From Coffea arabica (Eukaryota; Streptophyta; Magnoliopsida; Gentianales; Rubiaceae), in assembly GCF_036785885.1 (NCBI RefSeq), contig NC_092329.1, positions 1,488,001-1,552,000 on the forward strand: a stretch of DNA of 64,000 bases, written 5' to 3'. The notes under the pieces were generated by a model. The model was not told the origin of the DNA. It saw nothing but the letters and a program-made list of their open reading frames with translations, and did not search any database. The translations under genes were made by a program, and so were the position numbers. This document shows, one piece after another, positions 10,025 through 21,093 of the stretch. Numbering within the stretch: position 1 is the stretch's first letter; every line of letters begins with the position of its first letter.

Positions 10025-12300
10025 CTAGACCCCCTTCTCGACTCCCTCCTGGGCAGCCTTCTTTCCGGCCTCTTCTCCGCCGGGGTGAAGTTCTCCTCCA
10101 TGCTCTTCGCCGATGTCCCCTCCGGCTTCGTCTCCCCCAGCGTCTTCTCCTCCAGCTTCTTCACCCTCCTCGAACACTTCATCGAGTTCGGACAGCCACT
10201 TGTTGAACTCGTTCTGGACTTCGGCCAAGTTCCTTCCGGCCTGGATGCCTTCGGCCATCCGATCGCATAGCTCCTTGGAGTTCTCGTTGTAGTTGGTATG
10301 GTTTTTCAAAGACTCCAAGGCTTCGGAGGAGAGGTGAGCTGCAGTCTCGTCTATGGCTGACGTGAAGCCAAACATGAAGCTCGGCGTGAGTAGTTGGCCG
10401 AGATCCTTGGTGAAGGCCTCAGACTTCCGAAAAGCGTCCACGGCCGAGGCTCCAGCACTCTCGAGAGCTTGTTCATGGGACTTTTTCACTTCGTCCCCCC
10501 TCTTCTGCTCTTCCTCGAGGGCCGATCTGAGGCTGTTGATAGTAGCCACAGCCTCCTCATCCTTCACCTCGGCCTCCTTAAGCTGTCTTTGAAGCTCGGC
10601 CTTCTCAGACTCGGACACCGCCAATTTCTTCTCCAACTTGGAGATCTGATTTTGTAGCTTGCCGGTGTCCTGCTCCTCGACCAGAGCACAGTACCGGTGT
10701 GTCATCTCGGCCACAAAGGCTGAGTTGGAGGCTGTGGTCACCATGAGACTTTGAACCATCTCGGCCGGGGTCAGCTTCTTCATGAACTCCAAATCCCTTG
10801 GCAAGTTGGAGTGCATTACTAGCTCTTGTGCAACCCGAGGATGGCCACACCTGTCGTTGACCAAAACTTTCCAGTCCGGACACCAATTCTCGCCGGGGTG
10901 CGTCTTCTCCTCCCCGGGAAACACCGGGGGGCTATGGAAACGATTCCATAGCGAGGTCCCCGAGACTGCATTGACCGGGGGCTTCAACTGCTTGCCTCGG
11001 CCATGAGGAGGAGGGAGTGCCGTGACGACTCCAAGGGGCACTCCCTCTGGCACAGATGAGGTGGACCCAGTAGCCGCGGCGGCCGAGCTGCTTTGGCCTC
11101 CCGGAGTGGGGGTGCTTTTGGCCGCCGAAGTCTTGGCAGCCTGTCCTTGTGACTTCTTCTTCGGCGGAGGTGCCAATGTCTCGTCAGAGCTCTTCCTCTT
11201 CAGTCTCTTGGCCACTTCGGACGAGCCCGATACGACGATGTCGGACAGTTTAGTCACTGCACAAGAAACAAATATTATCATATGCCTTAGCCGAAGTGAA
11301 AGCAAAGTTATGAAAAAAAATTACAAGAAATCTTAAGTTTGGTGGAAGTGAAGGGAGTTTTGTCAGGACTGAGCAAAGCTCGGCTGATTCCCCCGTCAAC
11401 CAGTACGGCTTCGGGGTAGTCCAGACTGTATATCCGAAGTCCTGACCCCATCAGTTTCTGGAAGGCCTCCACCTCGGCATCCCCTGCGGAGGGGTCGGCC
11501 TTCGCTTTAATTAGCCTCCACCAAAAACCCCTGGGGAAGTCCACTACGGATACATAGAAGAAGTCGCGCTTCCAATTCTTGATCGAGCTGGGAGCACCAA
11601 TCACGAACTTCGGGATGACATTGTTCCGGTTGCAGATATAAAATCATCCCTTGTCCGTCCCATGCGCCTTGAGAGTGTAGCATCGGCCGAAGAGGTCCAC
11701 AGAGGGAGTCACCTCCTGATGTCGACACAACATCTCGAAGCCTACGAGGATGCGGACGGCATTCGGAGTGAGCTGAGTAATCCTGACGCGGAAGTGACGA
11801 AGTACGTCTCTCAAGAATCTCGACGTCGGCATCCTCAGCCCGGCCTCCAACTGTTGGACGTAGATGGCCACCATGCCCATGGGGGGCTTCTCGGCCGAGT
11901 CATCCGGCCCGGGCGGTTTAATCGCATAATGCGGCCGAAAAGGGTACTTACTTAACACCTTTTCGGCCCTATCTCGTCCTATTCGACTTCTGAACTTCGG
12001 CATCTTGCCGAAGTCGATGTTGGCTGCACCCATTGGAGCTACTGGCTCCTCCACGCCCTCGTCGCGTGGTATCTCAACGCTGAGCTCCTCGTTATAGACC
12101 ACCTCGGAGCCACCCTCGCTCATCTCGGATGACTCCAACTCCGAGCCCGTCTCTTTGGCTCTCACCTCGGTTGATCCTTCCTCAGAACTCGGCGTCGACC
12201 CCTCAGAGCTAGACGTCGTCACTTCTTCAGGATCCGACCTCACCTCGGTCTGGTAACTCGGTGTCACGGTTTCTTTGTGTGTTTTGGCTGTTTTGGCCAT
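10025..12300 (-). pseudogene. Antisense gene of the Tat retrotransposon (gypsy-type transposon domain plus coiled coil)
   Basis: Two minus-strand blocks share one frame through a short intron. Block 1 starts at ATG 12300: about 95 acidic, Ser-rich residues, then a conserved domain (YVQQLEAGLRMP, LRHFRVRITQLTPNAVRIL, GFEMLCRHQ) resembling Pfam 'putative gypsy type transposon' (Transposase_28 group). A TGA at 11644-11646 interrupts the frame, yet homology-like sequence (FFYVSVVDFPRGFWWRL) goes on to 11325. An intron 11324-11257 (68 bp, GT-AG, phase 1) then joins block 2, 11256-10025: a basic likely nuclear signal (KRLKRKSSDE, PPPKKK), a coiled coil (about 10680-10480) and a Glu/Gly-rich tail. 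Such antisense ORFs are known from Grande and Retand; their function is unknown. Apart from the TGA the frame is well kept. This protein could be a regulator of the element, but that is inference. Confidence 0.75.
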
Positions 12301-12794
12301 GAGTGAAAGACGAGATAAGAAAAGAAAGGGGGGTACTTACTATTGTCTACGGAACTGGACGAAGTTGATGATCTCGGCTGTGATTTCGGCTGATAGAACT
12401 GACCTCGGCTACGCTCGCGAACTTTACAAGTCTCGGATGAAAGTGAAAGGTGTGAGAAGTGCGGTGAGGGGGCCCCCCTATTTATAAGGGTTTGGGGGGA
12501 ATCCGAAGAGGCGGCAAGAATGCGAAAAGACGGCCACGTTCGAATTCAAAACGCCGTGCCTCCCTCTCTCCTCATTAATGCCCCGTCCTTTCAGCTGACA
12601 CCCTCTGCACGAAACGTCCCACTACTTCACGACGCGACGGTTACCAGTGACCACGTCCTATCAGATGACCTGCCCACGTGTCACGTCCCCGCATCTTCCG
12701 GAGCAGTTTCGGGACCCCGACTGATTCACGACTTCGACATAGAGAAGCCGCGGTACCTCCCTGGCCCGGAGCTCCCGGGGCTTGGGGGGCTTAT
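12301..12794. other. Leader and promoter region of the antisense gene, ending in the purine-rich tract
   Basis: No long sense ORF supports a protein. The last bases before the 3' LTR (12777-12790, GGGGCTTGGGGGGC) form the polypurine tract that primes plus-strand DNA synthesis. Confidence 0.6.
12479..12486 (-). promoter_or_regulatory. TATA box of the antisense gene
   Basis: On the minus strand the sequence reads TATAAATA, preceded by CCCT and followed by a G/C-rich stretch, 179-186 bp before the antisense ATG at 12300. A strong donor-like GTAAGT lies at about 12337-12342 on the same strand, so the leader might contain a small intron. The box lies outside the LTR, so the antisense unit appears to have its own core promoter. 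Confidence 0.5.
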
Positions 12795-13367
12795 TGAGGA
12801 TGCCCACCTCGGCCACCCGCATGTCCGAGGTGAACCCACCCCGTCCCTCATCGGAGCTCATCCTAGTCTTGGGCATATCCCCTAAACTCGGCCGGATCCC
12901 TAGTCTACCGTGTAGGTGACCTCGGCACCTCCACCTCAGCTGCACGCTGATGATGTCAAGACACCTGACATCACCCGGGATCAGTGCTTTATCTGAAAAG
13001 CACTGTCGCACTTAATGACTACTGCGAAGGACTCCTCGTCACCCTGTCCAGGCGGCTACAGTGTCAGAGTCAGGCCACCTGACAGGGAGCAGAGCCGTAA
13101 TGGCAGGGCATGGGTCCCACCGACATAAGACCTCCGTCCTGCCCTCCACTCTCACTCTATAAATACCCCACACACTCCCAACAAGTAAGCATACTGTTCA
13201 TTTGACAATACTATTACTTTTCTCTCGCTCTCATACTAACTTGATCGTCGGAGTGATCCCAGGGGAGAAGCCCCGCCATTCACTTCGGACACGAGGATAC
13301 ACCTCACTTCATCTCAGAGGAGCCTGATTCTGGTCGGTTCAACTACCCACCAAAAATCACCTCTTCA
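12795..13367 (+). repeat. 3' LTR
   Basis: Length 573 bp, same ends as the 5' LTR, with seven substitutions relative to it (for example CC/CT in CCACC[CT]CG and the CCTAGTC/CCGTGTC pair). TATA box at 13158-13165. Followed directly by the target duplication CTTAC. Confidence 0.95.
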
Positions 13368-13372
13368 CTTAC

Positions 13373-13603
13373 TATTCTATGATTCATGATTGCAAGAATA
13401 TCATGAGGAGCTTCATCACAACTACCATTAAGCATGTCTTCAGGGAAGCAAATTGCTGTGCAGATCTTTTGGCAAAATGGGGTGCAGAAACAGAGAAAGA
13501 AGGCCTCAAGGTGTTCAATGACCAGCCTGCAGCCATCGCAAAACTAGTAGAGAATGATTGTAGGGCATTTTGTTTGCCCCGTTTTATAAATTCGAGATCT
13601 TAA
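13373..13603 (+). pseudogene. RNase H-like C-terminal fragment, part right of the LTR element
   Basis: The open frame to a TAA at 13601-13603 carries IHDCKNIMRSF, then KHVFREANCCADLLAKWG. This is the last helix of the plant RNase H-like domain with the final catalytic Asp (CADLLA), followed by a tail ending in FINSRS. It continues the frame of 3667-3735 across the LTR insertion. It lies inside the inverted repeats of the Mutator-like element and so is probably captured sequence. Confidence 0.7.
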
Positions 13604-14073
13604 ACTCGATCTTTTGCTCTGGATCTTGTACTGACTGTTTCAATTTTAGTAACTTCTTTCTTACCACAAAAAAAAAGATGAGGGTGGAACTGAAATCTGA
13701 AGAGATGGCACAACTTTCTTTTCAGATCTGAACTTATCATTTCATTTGATGCATTACGCATCCTACCACAAACACCAATAAGAAACCCAGAAAGGAAGTA
13801 GGAAAAAAAAAACAAAATGAAGACTTTAGTCACTATCAAATGATGCTCTTTTACTACAACAATTCAATTTAAGAATTTTGGATTTTAATATTCCTACACG
13901 GACAAGAATGCTCTCATTTCCATTACTCATAAATGGCTAGAATTCACAAAAGGGCTTACAATTTGCACTTTTAATAGATCGATGGCCAAAAATTTCCTAA
14001 TAATTGTTAAAGGGCTAAAACTTTATGCGGTAAAAAGTTTAAGGGTCATTTGGACTTTTTTCCCTTTTTTAAA

Positions 14074-16386
14074 TTAGTTGTGAACTCGGGAAAAAATCAA
14101 CAGTATTCATACACATTCATTAATATTAATATCAGAATACTAATATATTTTAGGATTAATCGTTAATATTTGGGCTTAAATTTTTGTTTAGATTATAATT
14201 CTTGCTTTGAATTTATCAAAAGGTCTATAGAGCTGCTAAAAGAACCTAAATCAGCAATGATACTACCTATCTTTCTCCACTCATATCAAGACCAAAACCC
14301 ATAAAATTTATTGCAAAACTATCATCATAAGACTGGGAACACAGAAAGCCCAACAAACTAGCAAAAAACTGTCAAAGACTCAAAAAACCAAGAGCCAAAG
14401 ATTTGAAAGATCAAAACCCATTTGATCAATTTAGGGTCCATAAATTCCTAAGATTTCCAGTTAGAAAATTGTCATTGTGCCTGTGGCATCTATAATGAAC
14501 TATCAGATAGTTGGAAAAGCAAAGTTAGAAACACTTCTAGAATTGAACTAAAAAAAAAAAAAGAAAAAAGAGAAGAGACTACTGAAATCTTGTGCGTATA
14601 ATTTAACTTTAAAATAGAAAAAAGAGAAAGAAAAGAAGAACTATTCCGGGGAGGCTATACAGTGCCACTGGCTAGTCTGATTTCTTTTGTTTGAATATGT
14701 ATTGTCGATTGGTTATATTCTTTTTTTTTATTTTCTTTTTTCTGCTTCCTAGAATTTGGTTTTTTTTTCCCTCTTCATGATTTTCAAAGTTCTCTTCTTT
14801 TGCTGAAACTTTTCTTTTGGTATTTAGTTTTTTACTTTAGTCGTGTTTCTTAGCATGTTTAGTCTTTCTTCTTCTTTTTTTCCTTTTATTTGATGAAACT
14901 TTTGGGGTAGTTTTTTTTTTTTCTTTTTTCCTTAAATTTTTTTCCCAATTTTCTTTTCCATATTCTTTACATTTGTTAAAACTTCTTTTTTTTTTTTTGG
15001 TAAAAAGTTAAAACTTCATTTTCCAACTTTCATCTAGCTATTGTTGTTTCCTTTTTTCTATTTTTCTTTCACTCTATCTAATTTCGAATATCCATTTTTT
15101 AGATTTAAAATAATTATTGATTCAAAACTATTTATGGAAGCAAATATATGATTTTTATAAAGAATTAGTTTTTTATACATTTTCACTATTGGATGCATGA
15201 TACATAATTCGAATTTGAATTTAAAACTCAAAATTTGCATATGTGTCGTGCATCTAATCATGATAGTGTATACACTATCAGTGTATAGAAGATTTATTCT
15301 TTTATAAAATAAAAAACAAAAACTTTTTTCTCTTTTTTTTTGGTTTGCTTGAGGGTTAATAAATAAAAATATGTTTTTTTATGTAACATGGCCTCAATAA
15401 GGGCATTTTCGCCCTGTGAGACAATCTTTTTGCTGACATCACTAGCGTTACTAACGGTTGTAAACGGTAAGGGGGTTTTTGTTAAATGTGATCATTCAAA
15501 GGGTGAGTCCATTATTTGGCCAAATCATAGGATTTGATTGGTAATTTGATCACGCCTTAGAGAGATAAATGTAATTAACGCTATATTTTCAGCACTTAAC
15601 TAGAGTATTAATTTTTTTAAAACATCTTCACATACTTTTACTATAGTGTAATAGTAGGGACAATGACATAAATCATTCCCTAAAAATGATTTATTTGTAC
15701 AAATTATAATGTCAACTAGGATCAACTTTGCAAAAAATAATTCAGAACGTACATAAATGTTTAGTCTTATTAAAAATGTATAATTTTTCTACCTCTTGTC
15801 CTTATTTTAGATCTTAATATTGGTATGTAGCATCACAATCCAACCCTAAAACAATAAATGATAATAAATCGTTCTATTAAGGAATCAATGGCAGAAAATA
15901 ACAAAAATTTTAAATATTTACTCATTTTCCCTTCATCAATCCAATAAATTAGTAGTCACCAATGTTTCAACCATACTAGGAAGTAATTTGGCACGGGTCT
16001 AATCAATCACCCAAATTTTATTTCCACTAATGCTAAAAGCACAAGTGATGTGCATGCAATTCAAAAATTTTTGCAAGTTTTTTTTACATAAAATTTTCAT
16101 CACTAAAGCAAATGCAGTATTTTAGTCTTTTTTCCTATCAAATGATTGTTATTTGGGTAGTTACAATGCTTGGAGATAATTATTTTGTTCAGATGTGTTT
16201 AGATAGATATGATTAAAAAGAGTTACAGGTGGTTTTCTTAAGAGAGAATTGTAATTTTGGTTCCAAATATTTGATACGTGAGCAATTCTAATTTCAAAGT
16301 TTAGGCAAAAGTAAATGTAATCCCAAATGTTTCTATTTCTAAATATATTTAGTCCCAATAACTAATTTTTATCAATTACTACTAAA
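14074..16386. other. AT-rich intergenic DNA with T-rich low-complexity runs
   Basis: No gene is seen. Stretches 14700-15060 are T-rich and pyrimidine-biased. A weak fold-back of about 150 bp sits at 15155-15300 (TATACATTTTCACTATTGGA against the inverted TAGTGTATACACTATCATGA region), which could be a small MITE; borders are not resolved. Confidence 0.5.
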
Positions 16387-16660
16387 ATGAGGTTATGTGG
16401 CTGAAATTAAATTTTAAAAAATTAAGAAATTAATGAAATATTGTTAGTCATAATTTGTAATAAAATGTGACTAATTACCCATATGCTGATCAGTTGAGCA
16501 ATTAGTCTTTAACTTAAAATTTTTTTTTAGTCATTAGAATTTTTATATGCTGGACTAAAGACTAATTATTCACATGAATGGCAATTTATGATTAACAATA
16601 TTTACCTTTTAATTTTTTAAAATTATTTCAATAAATTAGTTTCAGTGAATGCTTGATCAG
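16387..16660. repeat. Fold-back (MITE-like) repeat
   Basis: The arms 16387-16460 and 16588-16660 are inverted copies of each other (the TTTTAAAAAATTAA core followed by ATATTGTTAGTCATAA, against ATATTGTTAATCATAA on the other strand). A second inner inverted pair is AATTAGTCTTTAAC / CTAAAGACTAATT. The whole stretch can fold into one long hairpin. No clear target duplication was found. Confidence 0.5.
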
Positions 16661-16734
16661 ATTCCAATAGCAATTGGCAGGACTAAATATCTCTAACTAC
16701 ATAAATAAAGCGTCGAAGGCCTCGCTACAGTGAT

Positions 16735-16905
16735 TTCCGTCGGTTATTTTGTAATTTCGGTGTTCATTTTGTCCTCTTTTATCCGCTGGTGCAATGCTCC
16801 TTCCACGCTGTCCTCTTTTGTCTGCTGCTTCAATTCTCCTTCCACGGCGGTTATTTTGTAATTTCGATGTTGATTTTGTCCTCTTTTGTATTGGTTTCTT
16901 TGTAA
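16735..16905. repeat. Imperfect tandem repeat
   Basis: CGGTTATTTTGTAATTTCG followed by GTTxATTTTGTCCTCTTTT occurs at 16740-16780 and again at 16852-16890. Between them, the module CTCCTTCCACG plus TGTCCTCTTTT is itself repeated. Its function is unknown. Confidence 0.6.
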
Positions 16906-16992
16906 TTTTCCTGTCAATTTTGTACCTTGTGGTCTTTAGTTGTCATCTCACTTAGTTATTGTTTCTTTGATTTTGTTTGTTGCAACTGTGTA

Positions 16993-18512
16993 TAGGGATG
17001 GCAATGGGGCTGGGGATCCTTCTCCCATCCCCCGCCCATTGTCAAATAACTCCCCTCGTCCCCCATCCCATACCCTGCCCCTTGCCCCTCACCCCCCGTC
17101 CTGTCCTCGTCCTGTTTCCCCCACGGTCCCCCGTTTCCATGTCAGATTAACTTTTTTTTTTATATATAATACTAAAATCTTAAATCATTTAATTGTCGTA
17201 AAATGAGTATTAGTACATAAGATGCCAGAAATTCATATCCAAAGCCCCAGCATAGCTCTATAGCAACATAGAGCTTTTCCCATTAAGTAATAGCATTCAC
17301 AGGTCTCCTGAACTAATTAGCTAAAGATGACCCGTCCATAATAAGTTATATCCATGACTATCTAAAAGGATTTAACAACTCATAATTCAACAAACTAAAA
17401 ACACTCAACAATAAATCCAACTTTTCTCTTCATTAATATAACTCAACAACTTCAGAACATTTACTTTTCATCAATCTCGAGATGTGATAATTTACTTGAT
17501 AAAGCAACCCTGACATTCATGGCGTGATTGTTGTTGATCGAACACATAATTGTGCAATTCTTGTTTGCCATCATTTTTTTACTACCACTTCAAAGTAACA
17601 TTTGCCTAATATCTTGTTTAGGCCTTTTAGCACACATTATGTAATGATCATGCAATGTATTGGTTCCATGAGTGCTACTTGTCTTGTATTTCTTTTTACA
17701 ATACTTGCACGTACCATAAAAAATGCCATATTTACCTTTCTCTCTATCAAAATGTGCCCAAACTTTCGATTTTAATTTTCTTTTTTCTCCTTCAATTTCA
17801 TATTCATCTTTTTCTACTGCATCTGTCAAGTAAATTGATTCAATATTCGTTGATTGTGGAGTTGATGAATTATCCCCCTGTTCAGATGCAATTACATTTT
17901 TTGACTAGTTCATTGTGATAAGAAATCTACAAAGACAAAAAAATAAATAGCACAATAAATGGACTGATCACAAAAAAAGCAAATAGCACAATAAATCAAA
18001 CTCCATTAGCTAGAGTTCTCAATCTACCCATAAAAAAAATGCCCAAAATGAACCAACCCAAGCCAAAGGAAAGACCAAAAATAACGGGATGATTTTGTGA
18101 GACGATGGAAATCAGCTGAAAAATCAAATAGCAAAACTACAATTGGTAGTTCTTAATCTCCAACAACCTAAACGTGAAGTATTAGAAAAACAAAAGTAAG
18201 TTTTAAGTGCCACGGTCCACGGCAAAGGAAAGAGACATCTAAAGGAATTGACAAAAATTGACAAAAATGGAATCTTAAGCTTTAAGCACCACGGCAAAGG
18301 GATTGACACAGATGCAATCATTTATTCACCACGTGTGCTTCATTAATCTATCAAAATAAGAATGATAAGGGAGCAAACCTATAAAGGATTCAAGAGCGGA
18401 TGAAAGCAAAGCGTGAAGAATAACGCAGAACAAAGAGAGTGGAAGGTCCTGACCGTGCGGCAGTCGGCAAATGATGTGAATGAGTAGTTTTAGGAAATTT
18501 AGGGTTGTTTTA

Positions 18513-18545
<33 letters not shown>

Positions 18546-18666
18546 TTTTTTTACGGGGGACGGGCCCGCCCCATCCCCCGCCCTATTTTAAGGCGGGGGG
18601 AAATATTTTGCCCCTACCCCGCCCCATTTCTACCCCGGCGGGCACCCGTACCCGTTGCCATCCCTA
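16993..18666. mobile_element. Non-autonomous hAT element, 1674 bp
   Basis: The ends are inverted repeats (TAGGGATGGCAATGG at the left; GTTGCCATCCCTA at the right) and are flanked by an exact 8-bp duplication ACTGTGTA at 16985-16992 and 18667-18674, the hAT signature. Next to each end lies a C/G-homopolymer-rich stretch (17020-17130 and 18555-18650), typical of this plant hAT group. A BED zinc-finger fragment remains inside, but no transposase core is present. Confidence 0.9.
17590..17829 (-). pseudogene. BED zinc-finger remnant of a hAT transposase
   Basis: 79 residues with KSKVWAHFDR, then CKYCKKKYK and HGTNTLHDHYIMC. This is the BED finger that binds the transposon ends in hAT transposases, N-terminal to the catalytic RNase H fold. 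The catalytic part and dimerisation domain are absent, so the element must rely on a transposase made elsewhere. Confidence 0.75.
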
Positions 18667-18674
18667 ACTGTGTA

Positions 18675-21084
18675 GCTGCTACCTTCCATTCCCTAATGCG
18701 GCATGATTTTTTTTGACTATACAAATCTATATATATTCTTGCATCCTATTTGTGTGCCTTTATATATATATATATATATATATATTCATTTTCTCCAAAA
18801 TATATATGTCGACAAAAATAATGATTTTCTGGAAAGTATATATATCGACAGAAATTTTGTGCATATCTAATAAATATAAATCAATTGTGCCACTTGTATT
18901 AGCTTCCACTAATATGACCAATTGTTTTTGAAAATATAGGATAATTTTCCTCTATTTCAAAAATGTTACTTTAATAATATCTGTTTACTACTGAATTATT
19001 AACTTAAAGCTTTTGCATTTTAAGATTGAGTAACATAACATAAATGTGGTCAATACAAAGTGATGATTAATTGTGTGGCTTTTTATATATATTCATTTTC
19101 AGCAAAATATATATATCGACAAAAATATTGATTTTCTGAAAATTATATATATATCGACAAAAATTTTGTGTGTATCTAATAAATATAATTCAATTGTGCC
19201 ACTTTGTATTAGCTTGCATTATACAACTAATTGTTTTAAAAAATACAAGATAATTTCCCTCTATTTCAAAAATGTTACTTCGATAATATTTCAAAAATTT
19301 TAAATTTGGAAAATATACCACTAAAAACCAAAATAAAAAAGACAAACTTTTCTCTAAAACTATAAAAAAAAAGATAACCAAACAACCAGAAATTTACATA
19401 CAAATACTTAAAACCGGACCCTTATATATATAGCAAAAATATACATGATGCAACTAAAAAAAAAAATATCGCACTGACACATGAATGACAAGACAAATAG
19501 GAACACCACAAAGATAACAAACAAACAAAACTAGAAAAGATAGACACGCTAAAACAATATTAAACAATCTTACAAGCTCAAATAAAATATTAAATATACA
19601 TATATATATACACGTGTATAAATAAATAAATAATAAAAATATAACAAACAAACAAACAAAACCCCAAAAATATAAACAATAAAAAATTAAACCATTATAT
19701 CTCCTAAAATAAAATATTAAACACACACGCATATATATATCCACACGTATTACAAAATATATCGTATACCTATATATATATTAATACAAAATTCACTACA
19801 ACTTTGAGTACTGCAAAATAAGTCGCATAAACATCAAACAATAAATATTTAAAAATTCTACTATAAATTACAGTGATTAAACTCTATAATTTTCATGTGC
19901 AATCATTTCTATTTCTTATAAAAAAATTTATATGCATCACCTTACTTTCAATAATATCCATTTAGTACCAAACTATTAATATAAAATCTCTCAGCTCTCA
20001 AAATTAATATTATCCTTTACCTATTCATATTATATTAATTAAAAAAATACAGCTTCCATCTATTTTAATCACATTCATTCATAACTAAATCAATATCATT
20101 TTTACTTATAGAAAAAAACTTACTTAATGAATAAACACATATTCTACCAAGCTATAGTATCAAATTATTCCAAATTATTAATTTATCTCATCACACAACA
20201 GCCAAACTATATCAAAATTAGCCAAAAAAATCTATTATCCATTTATTTTTCAACAAACTTCCCATTCTTTTATATTATTTCCATAGACTTTTCCACTGCA
20301 ACAATGCACACTTTCTCATCCTTGCTATTCAAATTATGAAAATATCATCATCCTAAAATACATAAACTACCAACACCCAAAGTACAATAAATTATAACAC
20401 TCTCAATGTAATTCTCCAACTAATTTTCCATCCTATCAACTTTAAAAAATTAATATATATTCCATTAATTTAAATAATATTCACTTATCACTAAATTAAA
20501 ATCAAAAAACAAATGGAAACCAATACTATCCATCAAATCTGTAGATCATATTAATTTTAAAAAATACAATACAAATCACATCAATTTTACACTATCTATT
20601 TTTAAATAAATCAATCCAATATATCACTTCTCTATCCACTATTCCAACTCTATTATCATACAAAATACTCTAAATCTATGTTATTAAATAAATCTTACAT
20701 TAGCCTAAGTGCACTCTCCAATTAGAATGTATATATAAAAAAAACACATGCTTTTTGCTTTCCTATTTATAATCTATTTCCTGCACAAACATCTTTTTCA
20801 TAAATAAACCATCAGTTAGCACTCTTATACTAGATACAAAAAATACCAATTTCACATCGCTCTACATTTACATATACTATCTCATATTTGCTTAATCTAC
20901 AATCACTACTATAATATTCAACAAAATAATAACCCTTTATTTAGGATTCCTTCTACTTTATTTTATATTCCTTACTACTCAACACCACTATAATATGGGC
21001 ACCCCGCGATAGCCACAAGTCCAATGCCCAGTAAATTCTCATGCCACAAACATTTTGGATTAAAATAACAATTATCTCTCTTCT
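18675..21084. other. Very AT-rich intergenic DNA with diverged direct repeats
   Basis: No gene is seen; the hydrophobic short frames here are products of A/T composition. (TA)n runs lie at 18760-18783. A roughly 200-bp direct duplication is listed separately, and a weaker echo of it appears near 19940-20000. Confidence 0.6.
18775..19290. repeat. Direct duplication, about 200 bp, 310 bp apart
   Basis: Segment 18779-18985 recurs at about 19087-19290 with small changes: TTCATTTTC, ATATCGACA, TAATAAATATAA, CAATTGTGCCACTT, TATTAGCTT, then CCTCTATTTCAAAAATG. The fixed offset suggests an old tandem duplication. Confidence 0.75.
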
Positions 21085-21093
21085 TAGTTAGAA

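Larger units (their letters stand above)
3736..13367 (+). mobile_element. Ty3/gypsy LTR retrotransposon, Tat lineage, 9632 bp
   Basis: A complete LTR structure: 573-bp LTRs starting TG and ending CA, a 5-bp target duplication CTTAC (3731-3735 and 13368-13372), a primer-binding site directly after the 5' LTR, a purine-rich tract before the 3' LTR, and gag, protease, RT, RNase H, a second archaeal-type RNase H and integrase in gypsy order. The second RNase H between RT/RNase H and integrase, together with an antisense ORF between pol and the 3' LTR, is the known layout of the Tat group (Retand, Grande, RIRE2 relatives). The two LTRs differ at only 7 positions by my count (about 1.2%), so insertion was recent. 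The coding region carries several breaks, so this copy is not autonomous. Its GC content is clearly above that of the flanking DNA. Confidence 0.95.
2743..14064. mobile_element. Mutator-like element carrying an RNase H fragment, split by an LTR retrotransposon
   Basis: The segment 2743-2930 and the reverse complement of 13880-14064 align over about 185 bp at roughly 70% identity by eye; a shared core is GCATTCTTGTCCGTGT. The outer ends read GAGAAAAAAGTTCCAATGG and, inverted, GGGAAAAAAGTCCAAATGA. They are flanked by TTTTTTAGA (2734-2742) and TTTTTTAAA (14065-14073), a 9-bp target duplication with one mismatch. Without the 9.6 kb LTR element inside it, this element would be about 1.7 kb. It holds part of an RNase H-like coding sequence but no transposase, so it resembles a Pack-MULE. 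The TSD lies in T-rich sequence, so the exact borders are less sure than the inverted repeats. Confidence 0.6.

Noticed and set aside
16940..17206. Open frame with a signal-peptide-like start and a Pro-rich body
   Set aside because: It runs from flanking DNA into the C-rich end of the hAT element; the Pro-rich part is the transposon subterminal sequence, not a protein.
19454..19744. Highly hydrophobic minus-strand open frame
   Set aside because: Phe/Tyr/Leu/Ile-only composition follows from A/T-rich DNA; no splice signals or family match.
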